Shown here in pieces: positions 22,223-34,045 of a DNA stretch of 64,000 nt. The stretch comes from Gymnothorax reevesii (lineage: Eukaryota; Chordata; Actinopteri; Anguilliformes; Muraenidae). Made by a program: the position numbers and the translations under genes. The stretch spans positions 70,883,876 through 70,947,875 of the forward strand of contig CM056576.1 in assembly GCA_029721435.1 (NCBI GenBank), written 5' to 3'. The number at the start of each line of letters is the position of its first letter. Positions within the stretch are counted from its first letter, which is position 1. The notes under the pieces were generated by a model that saw only the letters and a program-made list of their open reading frames with translations, was not told the DNA's origin and ran no database searches.

Positions 22223-22640
22223 CATACTGAAGTAGTGCCTTTTGATATTTTCTGATTTCTGAAAAAAATTTTGTTTTTCGTTTCCATGGAAACAAGTTGG
22301 ATTTGGACTCTGTACAGAGATGGGTTTGTTTTCAGAGCAGAACACAAAAACCGTTCATTATATCTTTCTGAAACTTAGTATGTGCATTACCCAAGAACTG
22401 AAGTGGTGCCCTTTCATATTTTCACATTTCCGAGAAAAAAAAAATCATTAATGACTCTTGTTTTATTATTATTGCCTTTGTCAACATGTGGTTCATAGTC
22501 TTTGATAGATGTTGCCAGTACATACTTCCAGATAATTCTAGAGGAAAATCACCGCAACATTCTTTTTTGAATTTCTTTGAAGGTGTACGACTGACATGAC
22601 TTTCGCAAACAATCAAAGGCCGAAGGGGATATGCCATCAT

Positions 22641-23928
22641 CTGATGACTCTTGATTTGATAAGGAACCTTTATATTTGAGATATACAGACCATGAATTAA
22701 AATGTTATTTTCTTTTTTGTATATTTCATACTTACGTAACCTACTGAACATGATGCAGATAGTACAGTTCAAGAGATAATTTGGAGTTACTTTTTGAAAC
22801 GCAACTCTACAGAAATGTTTAAAGTTTTCTTGTCAGCACTACAAAATATAGACACAAACTCTGAAACACTTGTATATCAGAAGTGTTCCTACCTGAATAT
22901 CAAACGATGTTTGATCCATTCACAACTGAACTTGTTTTTTAAATACTAAAGAGTAATGTATTACATACATGCTCTTTGCTGATTGTTCACTATATGAGAC
23001 TGTAGACACAGAAATGTTTGCACTCTTAAAATGTTCACATTTTAAAATTTCATAAGCTACAGAAAGATAATTGTTCTTGTCACACATGAAAAAAATCATA
23101 GAAAAGTAAATAGTTGTTTATATTGATTCTCACATTCCATTTGCAACTGAAAATGTTCCTAACGTCCACCAGAATAGTGCATATGGATACTCTTTGCTGA
23201 TTTTTCATTTATAAGACACATAGACCTGTATTCTCAAAATGCTTCTGCCACACACCAATAAAATTTTCACGCAATTTATAGTTGTTTGTGCAGCAACAGT
23301 TTATATAAGGAACACAGAGCTCCAGTGGTGGCACTGCATATGCTTTCTCTCTCACTGCTTTACTAGGTGGCCTTGCTCAGGTTTGTAAACTTTTCAAAGC
23401 ACCCAGAATATTAATAATACACAAGATACAACGGTGATGTTAGTCTTTTGACTCTCAAGAGCACTTCTGTGTGGCTGTCACGAGGTAAATGCACATACAC
23501 ACTAGGAAATGATTAGGAAAAGCACCTATTATCCCTCACTCCTCATGTTTAAAGGCAACATAAATATAGTAAATGAGTTTGAAACTTGGCAAAATGTTTT
23601 TCAATCTTGTGGAATAATTTGAAATTTGAAAATTAAGAAAAGGCATGTGACAATAGATGCTTTCGTATGTTTTCAGGTCTAGGAGTTCTAATTTTCTCCA
23701 AATTTATCAATAATTGCTTTTTGTCTCCAACTTTACTTTTTCTGAAAAAAAAACTCTTTGCTAATTAGTTTGTTTTCTGTATGGAACCTAACAATGTCAT
23801 TATACAGAATTCCTGCTCACACTGAATGTATAAGAATGGACAGCAACACAAACTTTTGTTCACTTGAAATCATCGCAGAACTTCTTAGGAAGTAAAAGTA
23901 GAGCCCCATTGGCTGCATTCAGAAATTA
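22641..23928. other. No gene seen
   Basis: AT-rich sequence between the tandem array and the end of the PHD-finger frame. The minus-strand frame at 22422-22772 has no recognisable domain. Confidence 0.6.
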
Positions 23929-24176
23929 TTACAACAATGGGAGAGTGGAAAAGCGAGGTCTTGTTATATTATGGTACATTATATTAAAGTTCTTATTCGC
24001 TTGGCTGGCAATCAAACACATCCACTGAGACGCATCCCCATTATCATCAAAGCTAACACAACTAAAATGGAACCATTAAAAATATTTGTCACAGCCAATA
24101 CTGCAGTCATTTAATTGAGTTATTGAGTCCTCTTCTTTGCATTGGTCTCCACATACCGGCCAAACATAGACAGGAT
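23929..24176 (-). pseudogene. PHD-finger exon, 3' part, interrupted by the 10.9-kb insert
   Basis: Reading the minus strand from 35155 to 35041 and then on from 24176 (dropping one copy of the 8-bp duplication) gives one open frame. It runs ...KKMHPVYVWPVCGDQC, then SIGCDKYF, a stop, WFHFSCV, and QWMCLIAS. This is the PHD-finger pattern Cys-x2-Cys, IGCD-x-Cys, W-F/Y-H-x2-CV, W-x-C-x2-C. PHD fingers read histone tails and are found in some transposon-encoded proteins. One expected cysteine reads tyrosine, the last expected cysteine is lost, and a TAA at 24076-24078 breaks the frame. It ends at a TAA at 23929-23931. It lies downstream of the YqaJ pseudogene on the same strand and probably formed its C-terminal exon. 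Confidence 0.75.
24169..24176. repeat. 8-bp target duplication of the hAT-type insert, left (GACAGGAT)
   Basis: GACAGGAT here is repeated exactly at 35041-35048, at the other border of the insert. Eight bases is the hAT target size. Confidence 0.9.
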
Positions 24177-24469
24177 CAGAGCCGGATTAAATAAATGGAC
24201 TACTCAAGGCAGACTATATTTTTTGGCCCCCCCTCCATTAATGTAATTTATGAATTGTAATCAGAAACTATCCAAAGTTGCTAATAAGATGTTAATTCAC
24301 GTTACATAGTGTAGACTTTGGTTACAAGTTGGTTCTTTGTATGCCAAAATTAGTCATGTGTTGTATATTAAAAAGACAATTATTTATTTTTATTATTTAT
24401 ATGTTATTACGCGGGTCTATTAAACGGTGTATTCTGATTGGTCAGTCGCTGCCTTCAGACTTCGGTGAA

Positions 24470-24596
24470 TGCTGAATTAATTGGTTACTGAGGCCAGCAG
24501 CTCAAAAAGCTAAACCATGGTTATTTCATCATCTGCCCAGCTAATCCTTAAGATATATTAGCCAATGATGGGCAACTCCTTCATCACGTCATAAAT
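24470..24596 (-). repeat. Repeat X, inner part, inverted copy
   Basis: It matches 17590-17720 on the opposite strand. With the copy at 34620-34762 it makes up one minus-strand repeat X split by about 10 kb of later insertions. Confidence 0.65.
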
Positions 24597-25174
24597 TTAT
24601 GCCTCAGTGCGCATGCGCAAGCGGGGCATACGGTAGTTCGTTTATGTCAGTTATTCTGTTTGTTACTGGGATAGCTGCTATGCCAGTCAAAATTAAGTCG
24701 TATAATATGGCTCTGTGGGTTAAATGCCATGATATCTTGGATTTAAATTTGCCAGATTTTTTAGATGGTGCTATAAGTTGAAAACAATGCTCTATTTGAC
24801 ACTTCCATAGACTCCAATAGGAATCGAGGAATGCGGAAGTAATGCGTGTCATGGGGAATGCAATTGTTCCAAACAATGAGTAGTTACAGCACTGACCTCC
24901 ATTCATTTTCAGTGGAACATGTTTGCTGGTAAGTTTATCAAATGACTGCATTTTTGGGAAATTTGTCGCATTCGCTGACCCCAAATGAATTTTGTTATCA
25001 GCTTCATTTTCTGTACCTACGTGACGTGACCAGCTTTTAACGAGCTAGCATAACAAGACATTAGTCGTTCATTTAGCTACCTTAAATAAATTCCAGTTAT
25101 CGGCATTCGTTTGAGAACAAAGTTTATGTCCGCTTATTAAATTCGCTGATAGGAATATAATGTGGTTGGAACTA

Positions 25175-28100
25175 CAGTACAGTTGCCGTTAAAAAGTTGT
25201 TAATCCCCCAGTATGGGGGCGTTAAGCTCTCAGTAGGACCGGGAAATCTCGTCGTGAGCTGTGCAGTAGGACCGGCATATTGACGCGCATGAAGACGAAA
25301 GAAGACCTCCCGCCGCCGACCGTGCACGAGGTAGCTGGGCGATAGCCCGTTAGCCGGGTGTTTGTTTAATCATAACTGAGCCACGAGGGCAGTTGGAGCG
25401 GTTGTTTTGACAGAAGTCCATACATGTAGATAATGGCACTGCTTGTTGGCGGTTTATTTCCATATATGAGTCCAAAGGTAACGTTAGCCTACATAAAATA
25501 TTGATTTGCTTTGGCGGTTGATGATGTTAAACCCTTTTTTCTGCAAACCTTTTTATATTTGACGATACAGTTTGCTCAACCTGTGCTATTAAAAACTTTA
25601 GTGCGGTATGATACAAAATTCTATTATTAAATATCATGTTATTTTTGGTGGGGATTTTGTTTGTCAGGTATCATTTCTGCAATATTTTATGTTCAGAGAT
25701 AATGCATGCTTTTATATACTATTAGGCCTATTTTACACTCATGACGAAAAATATAATTTTTCTTGTTGCAAACCTATAATTTAGTATAGCCTATCCATTC
25801 CTACAGTACGATGTTCCGCAAACGGAATTTGTTTGAAGCGTCTGGTATCGATACAGAATTCGCTGGTGGAAAGTTATCTGTTCACGAATTTGCGAAATTA
25901 CTCACGCTTTTCGTGGATCAGTTAGTTTTCTTCAGTCATTAGGACTAATGCTTTACAGTCATTTTTCAGTGGCACGTCCTTTGACTGGTTTCGCAAATAA
26001 TTTCCAGTTTCACAAACAGCGCCCCTTCTCAGGCCGAACTTATGATATTCTTTGTTTATTGGTATTATTGCGTGCCCCTGCCCACAATGAAACAGACACA
26101 TGCATTTTCCAACAATTTTAACCAGCATTACTCTATAGGAGATATCACAATAATTAGTCAGATTTATAGCTAACTGTTCCGTGTGTCGACATTGTGTCAG
26201 CTGGAATGCACATGCGCTGGCCTCAGTTCACGATGATTTGTACATCCATCGATATTCAACTGCTATCAGCGACTACTGATGATTCTTTCTACTCTTTCCA
26301 TTTAAGTAGGCCTAGTAAATGCCAAGCACACATTAAAGTTATCAGGGATGAGACTACAAGTTCAGATTAACACAGGACATGAGTCATGATCAGCCCGTTA
26401 AGCCACAGAAAAACAGTTATGGCTGGGGAAAAATGTTTTATTTCACACTGACTACGATTAACTTTCATAAAATTCATTAAGAAAAAAATAAACAAGAATA
26501 AAAATGTCTCACAAATTACAAGTTTGAAAACCTACAAAATGGCGCTTACAGAACTAGTCAAATGACAAGCAGTCACTCTAATGGGTGTTGATGAAAAAGT
26601 ATCAAGAGTACGAAATTGGGATTTATATGGTCAAAAATTTGATAATTTCTGATCATAATGACACAAATAACGTGATGAATCCCAGGAATACAGGTGTTTA
26701 ACGGCCACACACTGCACAGTGCGCTTTATCACAAGCGTTGATTTGGTAGCCTACTGCTGCAAAGGCAAGCAACAGTTATCGGGCATTTATTTCTCTATGA
26801 AGTCGAATATCTTGAAACGATAGTTAAGAGTTAAATCCATAATAATTTGCCGTTTCCAGCGGTGTCAAACTCAAGGATGACAGAGAAGTCGTTTTCCCGC
26901 AAAAAAAAAGTTTGATTTATGCAAATTGCGGAACCGGACAATCCACTGTATATCGAAGATTATTCGCACCCCGTCTCAGTAAAATTCATTTAGGGGTAGA
27001 ACTTGAATGATTTTCGATTTATAGACTGTTTCCTTTTAAAATGGTAATTGGCAATTTTTAACCAATTTTTCAAAACGTTTTGCATGGTCTGTATTTGTTT
27101 CAATTACTTCTCATAACCATTCAGATAACCATTCAGATGTTCAAACATAATGTTCGCAAAGCTTGCAACTAGAAAAAAATTGTGTACAATATGAATTTAG
27201 TTTGACCATAACGACTCTTGAATGCACAAAAAAACAAGCAAAATAAACTATTTGAGGAATCTTACACGGGATGTTTTTGTAAGCTTATTCTACATCTATC
27301 AATAAGGCAACATAATTTATAAAAGATCATTTCAATATCTTATCTCTAAAGGACAATGTCACTAAACTGAATGGCTCTTTCTTAAACTGAATTCACGGAA
27401 TTAAAAGAGGACACACCTGGCACAGATTCAATACAGCTCAGTTAGGGTCATCTCTATTTATCACTCGCTGTCACCCTAATATTCCCTTTAAGCTCATTGT
27501 AACCCGTTAAAGACTTAATGACCTGGTCAGCGCGTGGCAGTAATTTTCTATCAAATGCCCTACCATAAACTGACATCATCACATTCACAACTATGGAACC
27601 TATCACGATACGACGCATTTCCCCAGAGTTTAGGACGAAGATTGACTCCTTGGCGAAAGACAACCTCACAACTCTGCAGGTTCGAAAACACAATTTCGGA
27701 GAATAACGTGAGCATAAGCTCCCATGCTATTAAGTTGTATATTGCCAATTTGTTTATTTATATTGCGGCTGGCTTTTCAAAACCAATAAATCAATTGCGG
27801 CACATTTCGCTGAAGGTCTACCTACAAACTCTCAGAATCAGTTTCTGCTATAAAAAGACATATTTTAAAATACCATAAAAAAATAAAAATTCCTTCAAGA
27901 ATACAATTTCTTACATTTCGATGTCAAATTTATCATAATATTTTTTTTTCTTGTTTATGATAGGCTTTTGAAACAGAGGATCGGCCACGAGCTTTCCAGA
28001 AGTCGCATAAGCTCTCACTTCCACTCCACTGCAAGAGAAAATAAAAAAGATGTAAAATACATAACGGCAAACACACACGTAATTCTAGAAGTCAAAATGC

Positions 28101-28295
28101 CCTCTATTCTATAACTTGCACGCGGTACTACATTCAGTTCCGCGGAGCCACCTGTGGTTATTCCTGGCGGTACATTGTCCTGTGATACGGCTCTTTGGTT
28201 CGATCGTGGTTAGAAATGGGTAAGAAGGGCGAAATGTTCGAGATAACCGGGCGTGAACTAACGCCGTCCCTTTGGTTTTAACGGCGACTGTACTG
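25175..28295. mobile_element. Candidate 3.1-kb element with 20-bp terminal inverted repeats
   Basis: CAGTACAGTTGCCGTTAAAA at 25175-25194 is matched in inverse at 28276-28295 with one mismatch. The base pairs outside differ (TA left, CA right), so no target duplication is certain. The left 250 bases are CpG-rich, unlike their surroundings. The interior has only short frames (for example MFRKRNLFEASG at 25811) with no recognisable domain. The superfamily is unknown. Confidence 0.55.
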
Positions 28296-28317
28296 CAACT
28301 AGTAAATTTTGTTGCCT

Positions 28318-29165
28318 ACCACACTACTTCTGTTCACGCGAAGGTTCTGCGATTCCGTGCGAAAAAGAATGGATACTGCTTAAAATGTCCAAAATCTATT
28401 TGATACACCGATTTGATCGCATAACGAGTAACGTCATTACGCACAAACTTTTATTCGTTTTAATGCTGTTAGGTGGAAATCCATTTTCACTGCCTTTATT
28501 TGCATGAATATCGTGCGAACTTCATGTGATTCGATTGACAAGTGGATGGAAACATATGCCATGTTTCCATCCACACGTTCTTAAGCGAATTAAGTCATAT
28601 CAAATTTAAAATGTATTATGGAAACGGTGACATTCGACTTGCTTTCATGAATATCGACACTTCGATCGATATCGAAGTTTATACAGTTGATCTGACTGGA
28701 TTTTCTCTTGATCGGTAAAAGGCTTACGCGATAACTGCTAATGGAGATGTTATTTGCCGAATAAATCTGCTGTTGCATCGTGACAGTGTTTTGATGCCGT
28801 CTTTGCCTTCTGATAACGGTTTGCTATGTTGCTCATAGCTGACACATAAGCACGTACAACTTGTGCAGTTATTTGTTGGTAGATTCAATGCATTTTGGCT
28901 AACTACCTAAAATAGTTAACACACTACTTTTGTTCACTTGAAAGTTCTGAAATTCAGTGCAAAAATGAATGGAAACAGCTTAAAATGTCAGAAATCTATT
29001 CGATACACCAATTCGATCGCAGAACAGCATGTGACGTCATTATGCACAACTTTTTATTTGCTTTAATGCCATTAGATGGAAACGCATTTTGACCTGCTTT
29101 TTTCGCATGAATATTTATGACGAACTTCAGATAGTTTGATTGATGAGTGGATGGAAACATAACTA
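28318..29165. repeat. Direct repeat pair of about 245 bp with a central palindrome
   Basis: 28318-28560 and 28918-29165 are homologous (TTCTG.GATTC.GTGC, GCTTAAAATGTC.., GATACACC.ATT.GATCGCA, GTGGATGGAAACATA). The first copy ends at GTGGATGGAAACAT, which is mirrored across five bases by ATGTTTCCATCCAC (28542-28574). An inverted relative then runs to about 28800. It looks like nested copies of one small non-autonomous element. Confidence 0.65.
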
Positions 29166-29985
29166 TAGCTTATGTCAAGCATAGATGCACAGCTAGGGCA
29201 CTCTGACAAGTCCACACAGAATTTCGTAGCTTCATCAAGGGATATACTTGTCACTGCTGTAAGCACTGAGGCATCAGTACTTTCAGTGCTTTCATTAAAG
29301 TAGGGATTCAAAGGAAAAACTGGAATATGGCAATTTCGACATCAATGGAAAGCTTACAGTGCAAAGAATGCAGTGTCATTCCGTCACATTGTCGATACGA
29401 GAAAATGGAAACGCATGAAACGACAGTGCTTCATCGAGCGTGAATACCTCCATGATGCTAGGAAAGACGGCCGTTTTAGGTGATGTCACATGTTTTGCAA
29501 GCTCTGCTCTGAATTTGAGTGAAGTGTACATCTCTCTCAACTTTATATTTTGTTATTCAAGTTTCATATTGTGTCGTACTTTACTTGAGATGGATACATT
29601 ATAATGGAGAAATGTTCATCTGTCGTTTTTTCAATATTTAAACTAATATTTTGCTATATAGAACATTGAAGATTAACATGGACATATTGGCTGAACGACA
29701 TGAAGGAAATCGTGTAAATACGGGGATGGACCGATACCTTAATTTATGATGATATTTTTTCGATGATTAGACTTGAGAAGAGCGATGACAAAACAAGAAA
29801 GGAAGATTTATAGAGTGTATTCTCTCTTAACTCACGCAGGAATTCATATTATTCATGCAGTTGCAGCTGCCGGTCATCAGATCTTTCTACTGTGTATATT
29901 GAAACTATCTAACGTTGTTCGATTTGAGGTTTTGTTTCGTTTTGGCCATCATTGAAGAGGAAGGACCAGAAGTTGAAGAAAGAAC

Positions 29986-31038
29986 TGTTGTGATTTACGC
30001 CCAACAGAGCTGGCAGCAGTACCAAGTCCGCAATCCAAAATCAGTATCCAAAGAGCAAAATCCAGAATCGTAACCAGGGCACCAAAAAACAAAACCGTAG
30101 TCAGGCAAAAATAGGTCGATATACAAGAATGCAGTACAATACAGGGAATTGGCAAAGCTCGGTAGTCAGGCGGTCCAGTCAGAAAGATAAATCACTCAGA
30201 ATCAAGGCGTAAACAAACGTGGCCTAGGAAGAACGATCTGACATGGAACTGAATGTGAAGACACCTTTTATACACATCCGGGGTGAACACATGATAAGGG
30301 AGCACAAGTCAATGAAACAAAAATCAGGATTGACACATGAGGGATTATCTAATTACATGAATCTGGCGAATGCCGAAACACAGACAGGGATAACGAGACA
30401 TTCCTATGAACGAATAAACAGCTCCGGTTAAGGAGTACTAAAGTGTACAGTCTAAAGACAAGGGAAAGCCTGAGATATAAGTGGAAACTGCAGTAGAGAT
30501 AATTAGTGATAGGCAAGGAGGGTGGAGATACAGATTGGGCGAATGCTGAGAGATCGTTAGTCTATTAGTATGTGCAGCTATACAATCCGGAGTGCAAGTT
30601 AGTCAGTTAGTAAAAATATACAATGTTAATCTTGGTTAGTAATTAATCGAAAACAATAAACTGTTAGTTTGGTTAGTGGATAGTAACAGAGAGAGGAAGG
30701 AAGATTGAAAACCCAGAAAACAATAAATCACCCGAATGTGTGGCACTTAAGACAAAACCGTGAGCAAAGACCTACACAAGACAAGACTGGGTAAACGAAG
30801 TGCAAAGCGGGGCATGGCAGAATAAACATGATCAGGAATCTAGGGAACTGAGGCAAAGACTAAATAATAAAACAGGTCATGAAAAATGATAACACGAGAA
30901 TCTAAAATAATCAAAACACAATACACAATCCAAGAATAGTCCAGGGGCAGGCAGTGGTCGCTATACACAGAAATCAATCAACATGGCTCGGCCAGGCACA
31001 GAACTAAAACATGACAGGCAGAAACGCGGATCACAACA
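29986..31038 (-). mobile_element. Solo LTR of the element A family
   Basis: On the minus strand it starts TGTTGTGATCC at 31038 and ends ATCACAACA at 29986. AGAAC lies on both sides (29981-29985 and 31039-31043). The body follows the element A LTR, including the CTAAC-rich block and GTCAGATCGT (30233-30242 on the minus strand) below a TATA-like TGTATAAAAGG. The stretch that carries AATAAA in element A is missing near the 3' end. Recombination between two LTRs explains a lone LTR with intact target duplications. Confidence 0.9.
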
Positions 31039-31261
31039 AGAACCATGGGAAGAGATACAACAACTTTAAAAAAGCAATTAAAATTGAACTTCAGTGCATG
31101 AGAATTGCAGGCAGACGATGCAGGCTGCTTTTGAGGTATTAGGTGGAGATATTTGAGGGGTATGATTGTGTTCTAAATGGCACATCAACCTCGTCCCTCC
31201 ATATTTCCATGTCAGTCAATCACTATTATGAGAGTCTGCTTGATCGTGTTCATTAAATACT

Positions 31262-34045
31262 ATGGGCTCTAATGTCTTGGCGCAGCGCAGGTGGTGAAGC
31301 GTGGCACAGCCCACGCAGTGGTAATTTTGTCCGTCGCAGCCCGCAAAGTTGTAATTTCCTGAGGTGCAACACCGTGCGCCAACGAACATGCGCCAAGATG
31401 GGTGTGGTGGCGTAGTAGGGGGAGGTGTCACTTATTCATCAAGACGCGGTGACAATTTCGTAGAAAAAGTCTTCGCTGCAGTTGCGCAGAAAGCTCGCCA
31501 GCTCCAACCTGGTTCACTTTCTGTGCAGTGGTAATTTGGCTGAACGCGGGCAGTGCGCACACGTCACCTAAACCTCGCAGGCAGGTTACCAGAATGTCAG
31601 GCACATTTCAATACAGTAAATAATAACGGCAACCACTGTTTAATGTATCTATCTGAATCAGCACATAAATTATAGTATCTATATCGATTGTCCTGATGTC
31701 AGATCAAAGGCGGTTGGCACGCGTGATGGAAACAAGATCTGACTTAATCAACCAACTGAATCAATGATGCAAATTAACGACTTCACATCTTTCTCAGCCA
31801 ACCACAAACTGCCTCGGCATCAGGCAGTGCGTATATAATGCTTGCATTCTATTCTCGGTAAAGCCGCATGCACACTGGACGCGAAACAAATTTTTAACAC
31901 AACTGATTGCAGTCAAAGTCAATGCAAAGAGCTATCGACTTTTCTTGGGACTTTTTATTCGTCTGTTTTCTTCCTTTGAAGATAGACAACAGTCTTCATT
32001 CGGTCTTTCTTTTGAAAATTAGTCAGATGGATCGAACAGATTCACGCTATATTTCCACAGCAGAGTTAAAATAGTGCTTGCAATCAGAGAGCAAATCAAT
32101 TTCATGACCATTGACAGTGTGAATAAATTATCGCATGCACGATCAAGACTGTCCGATGCAAAATGCAAAATACTCCATGTCCGGCACCCAGCAAAAAAAA
32201 AAGTATTGACATGAGAACAGGTTTATAACGGAATAAAGAATGAAAATACATAAACATCACCAACCAACAGAACATCCAAATAAGATGACCCGCAAATAAC
32301 TTAATTGCAGTGTTTGTCGGATGTTCTGTTGTTAAAATGTTTCTTTTTATTCTTTATTTCGTTGTCAATCTGTTCTAATCGTCCTCTTTTTTTTTTTTTA
32401 AATTTGGCTGTCAGACACGGAGGCATTGTATATAGTCTCGCGCCAATGTCGACTCACTTTATTGAGCAGAGCTTAAACAGAAACATTGATTGAAATTCTT
32501 GGTACTCATCTTGGATAACTGAGCCCTCTTATCAAAACATTCACGTTTCATATCTAAAAGAGTCAGTAGATTTGAAGAAATTAAAAACAATAATAGACTG
32601 TCGGACACGGAGATATATTAAAACCCTGTCAGACTTTCGGACACAAGACATTGCTTTCAACGCAATCTGTCGAGCGAAAAATTTGTTTTGCGTCCAGTGT
32701 GCAAGCAGCTTAATACTAGGCTACTATTATTATCACTTAGGTTTTATCGTTTTTAGTGGGGGAAAGGACTACAGCCCGATTGCTATGATCTTGTACTGAG
32801 TTAAGGACCTTGTCCACACGTAGCCGGGTAGTCTGCGTTGCCGGCGGTCAGCGGCTGGCAGGAGAAAGGAGAGGAAAGACCGCCTGCACGATAACGTAGG
32901 GATTTTGAGTAGCCGCCCACTTCCTTGCGCAACGAACCGCGACAGACCACCCCTTTTTTTAACCAATGAAACTCGAGTGTTGCGTTACATTCAATGACAG
33001 TTCAATTTTGATTGACACCTCTTACGCCAATCAGTAATTCCCGTTCACTGGTGAACAGACAAGTCAAAATCCCTACGTTATCGTGCTGGCGGTATTTCCT
33101 CTCCTTTCTCCCGCCAGCCGCTGACCGCCGGCAACGCAGGCTAGTAGCCGGGGATCTACTAAAAGATATTTTCCTACGTATTGACCTGTCATCCACATGG
33201 CAACGCATCAAAAAAGAATGTTTAAAACTCCGGGCAAAGTGAAGATTTTGGAAAAATCCGTTAATGCATTTGCGTGTAGACAGACATAACCGGAGTTTTG
33301 GGTTTTCAAACGTCACAACCTGCGCCAAAATGACAACAAATCTGCTCTGATGTCAAACATGCAACCTTTGTTTACTGCAGAAGCCAGATCAGAAGCATGG
33401 ACGAAGAGTAATGGATCGGAGTGCTGCCTTGAAAGCTGTGATAGCGTTAATTATTGTGCAGGCGCTTTATACAAGTTTTATTTTAGAAGCCCAACTACTG
33501 CTCCAAGAGCACAGGCGACGGACAACATTGCGGTCGGTGTGATGCCAACAGAGGGCTATTCTGATGTGATTGGGTAGGATTTGGGGAAATAATGAAATAA
33601 TTGGAGGCTTATTGAAAACGCAGATGTTCGGTTATGTGTGGATAAATTCTTTTTATAAATGGAGGGGGGGGTTTTTAAAAATACCCGGCTACATGTGTAC
33701 TTGGCCAAGATCACATTTTGAACTTAAATGTGTATCGTATCTTGCATTGATGTCCATGTGTGTTAATCCCAAAATTTTACGCAGCAACAGGCTGTAATAT
33801 TAGGAACATGCTATCCATCGTTTCTCCTGCCAATGAGCAATATTTGACTCGGCTTTGTTATACCCAAACACGCCTTCTTTGCCAACTTGCGCTCGAAGGA
33901 GGGACAGAGGCGGCACAGAGAAATACTTGTGCCAGGCTACGCCGAGCATGAAATTGCAACATACGCCTGGACACACCTCGTTGGCGCGGCGCACCCCCCA
34001 TTCGCTGCGCCTGCGCCTGGTCTACGAAATTAGAGCCCTATATTT
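31262..34045. mobile_element. Foldback element F, copy 1
   Basis: The left part 31861-32280 and right part 32318-32712 are inverted copies of each other (GCACACTGGACGCGAAACAAA against TTTGTTTTGCGTCCAGTGTGC at the outer ends, GAACATCC against GGATGTTC at the centre). The module 33844-34045 (TTTGACTCGGCTTTGTTA to GCGCCTGGTCTACGAAATTA) matches an arm of copy 2 at 47275-47480. Possible termini are GGGCTCTAAT near 31265 and ATTAGAGCCC near 34040. It is nested in the hAT-type insert and itself interrupted at 32808-33704. No coding capacity was recognised. Confidence 0.6.
32808..33704. mobile_element. Non-autonomous DNA element with inner inverted repeat
   Basis: CCTTGTCCACACGTAGCCGG at 32808 and its imperfect inverse (CCGGCTACATGTGTACTTGG, 33685-33704) form the ends. 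Inside, 32833-32907 is mirrored by 33066-33139 with high identity (GTTGCCGGCGGTCAGCGGCT against AGCCGCTGACCGCCGGCAAC). It sits inside element F copy 1. Confidence 0.65.

Larger units (their letters stand above)
19880..22640 (+). repeat. Tandem array of about 165-bp units with a 14-bp palindrome
   Basis: Units share GTTTCC(G)GAGCAGAACTC, a CATGTGTATTACCCACATACT or ATCAGCACC segment, GTGCCTTTTGATAT, and the perfect palindrome GTTTCCATGGAAAC. The palindrome, or a form with one changed base, recurs at 20043, 20213, 20381, 20763, 20904, 21772 and 22280. The first three are spaced 170 and 168 bases. The array opens with CCCCCCGGCATATAAGCG. GGCCGGGGGGATATGCC recurs at about 21733 and, in degraded form, at 22618. 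It is interrupted near 21370-21730 and by the insert at 21891-22222. No coding frame is evident. Confidence 0.8.

Noticed and set aside
19880..22640. A CRISPR array
   Set aside because: The units are about 165 bp, diverged throughout, in vertebrate DNA, without short identical repeats and unique spacers.
25811..25942. Short frame MFRKRNLFEASG within the 3.1-kb element
   Set aside because: It looks exon-like but has no family match I can name, so it is mentioned only as part of the element.
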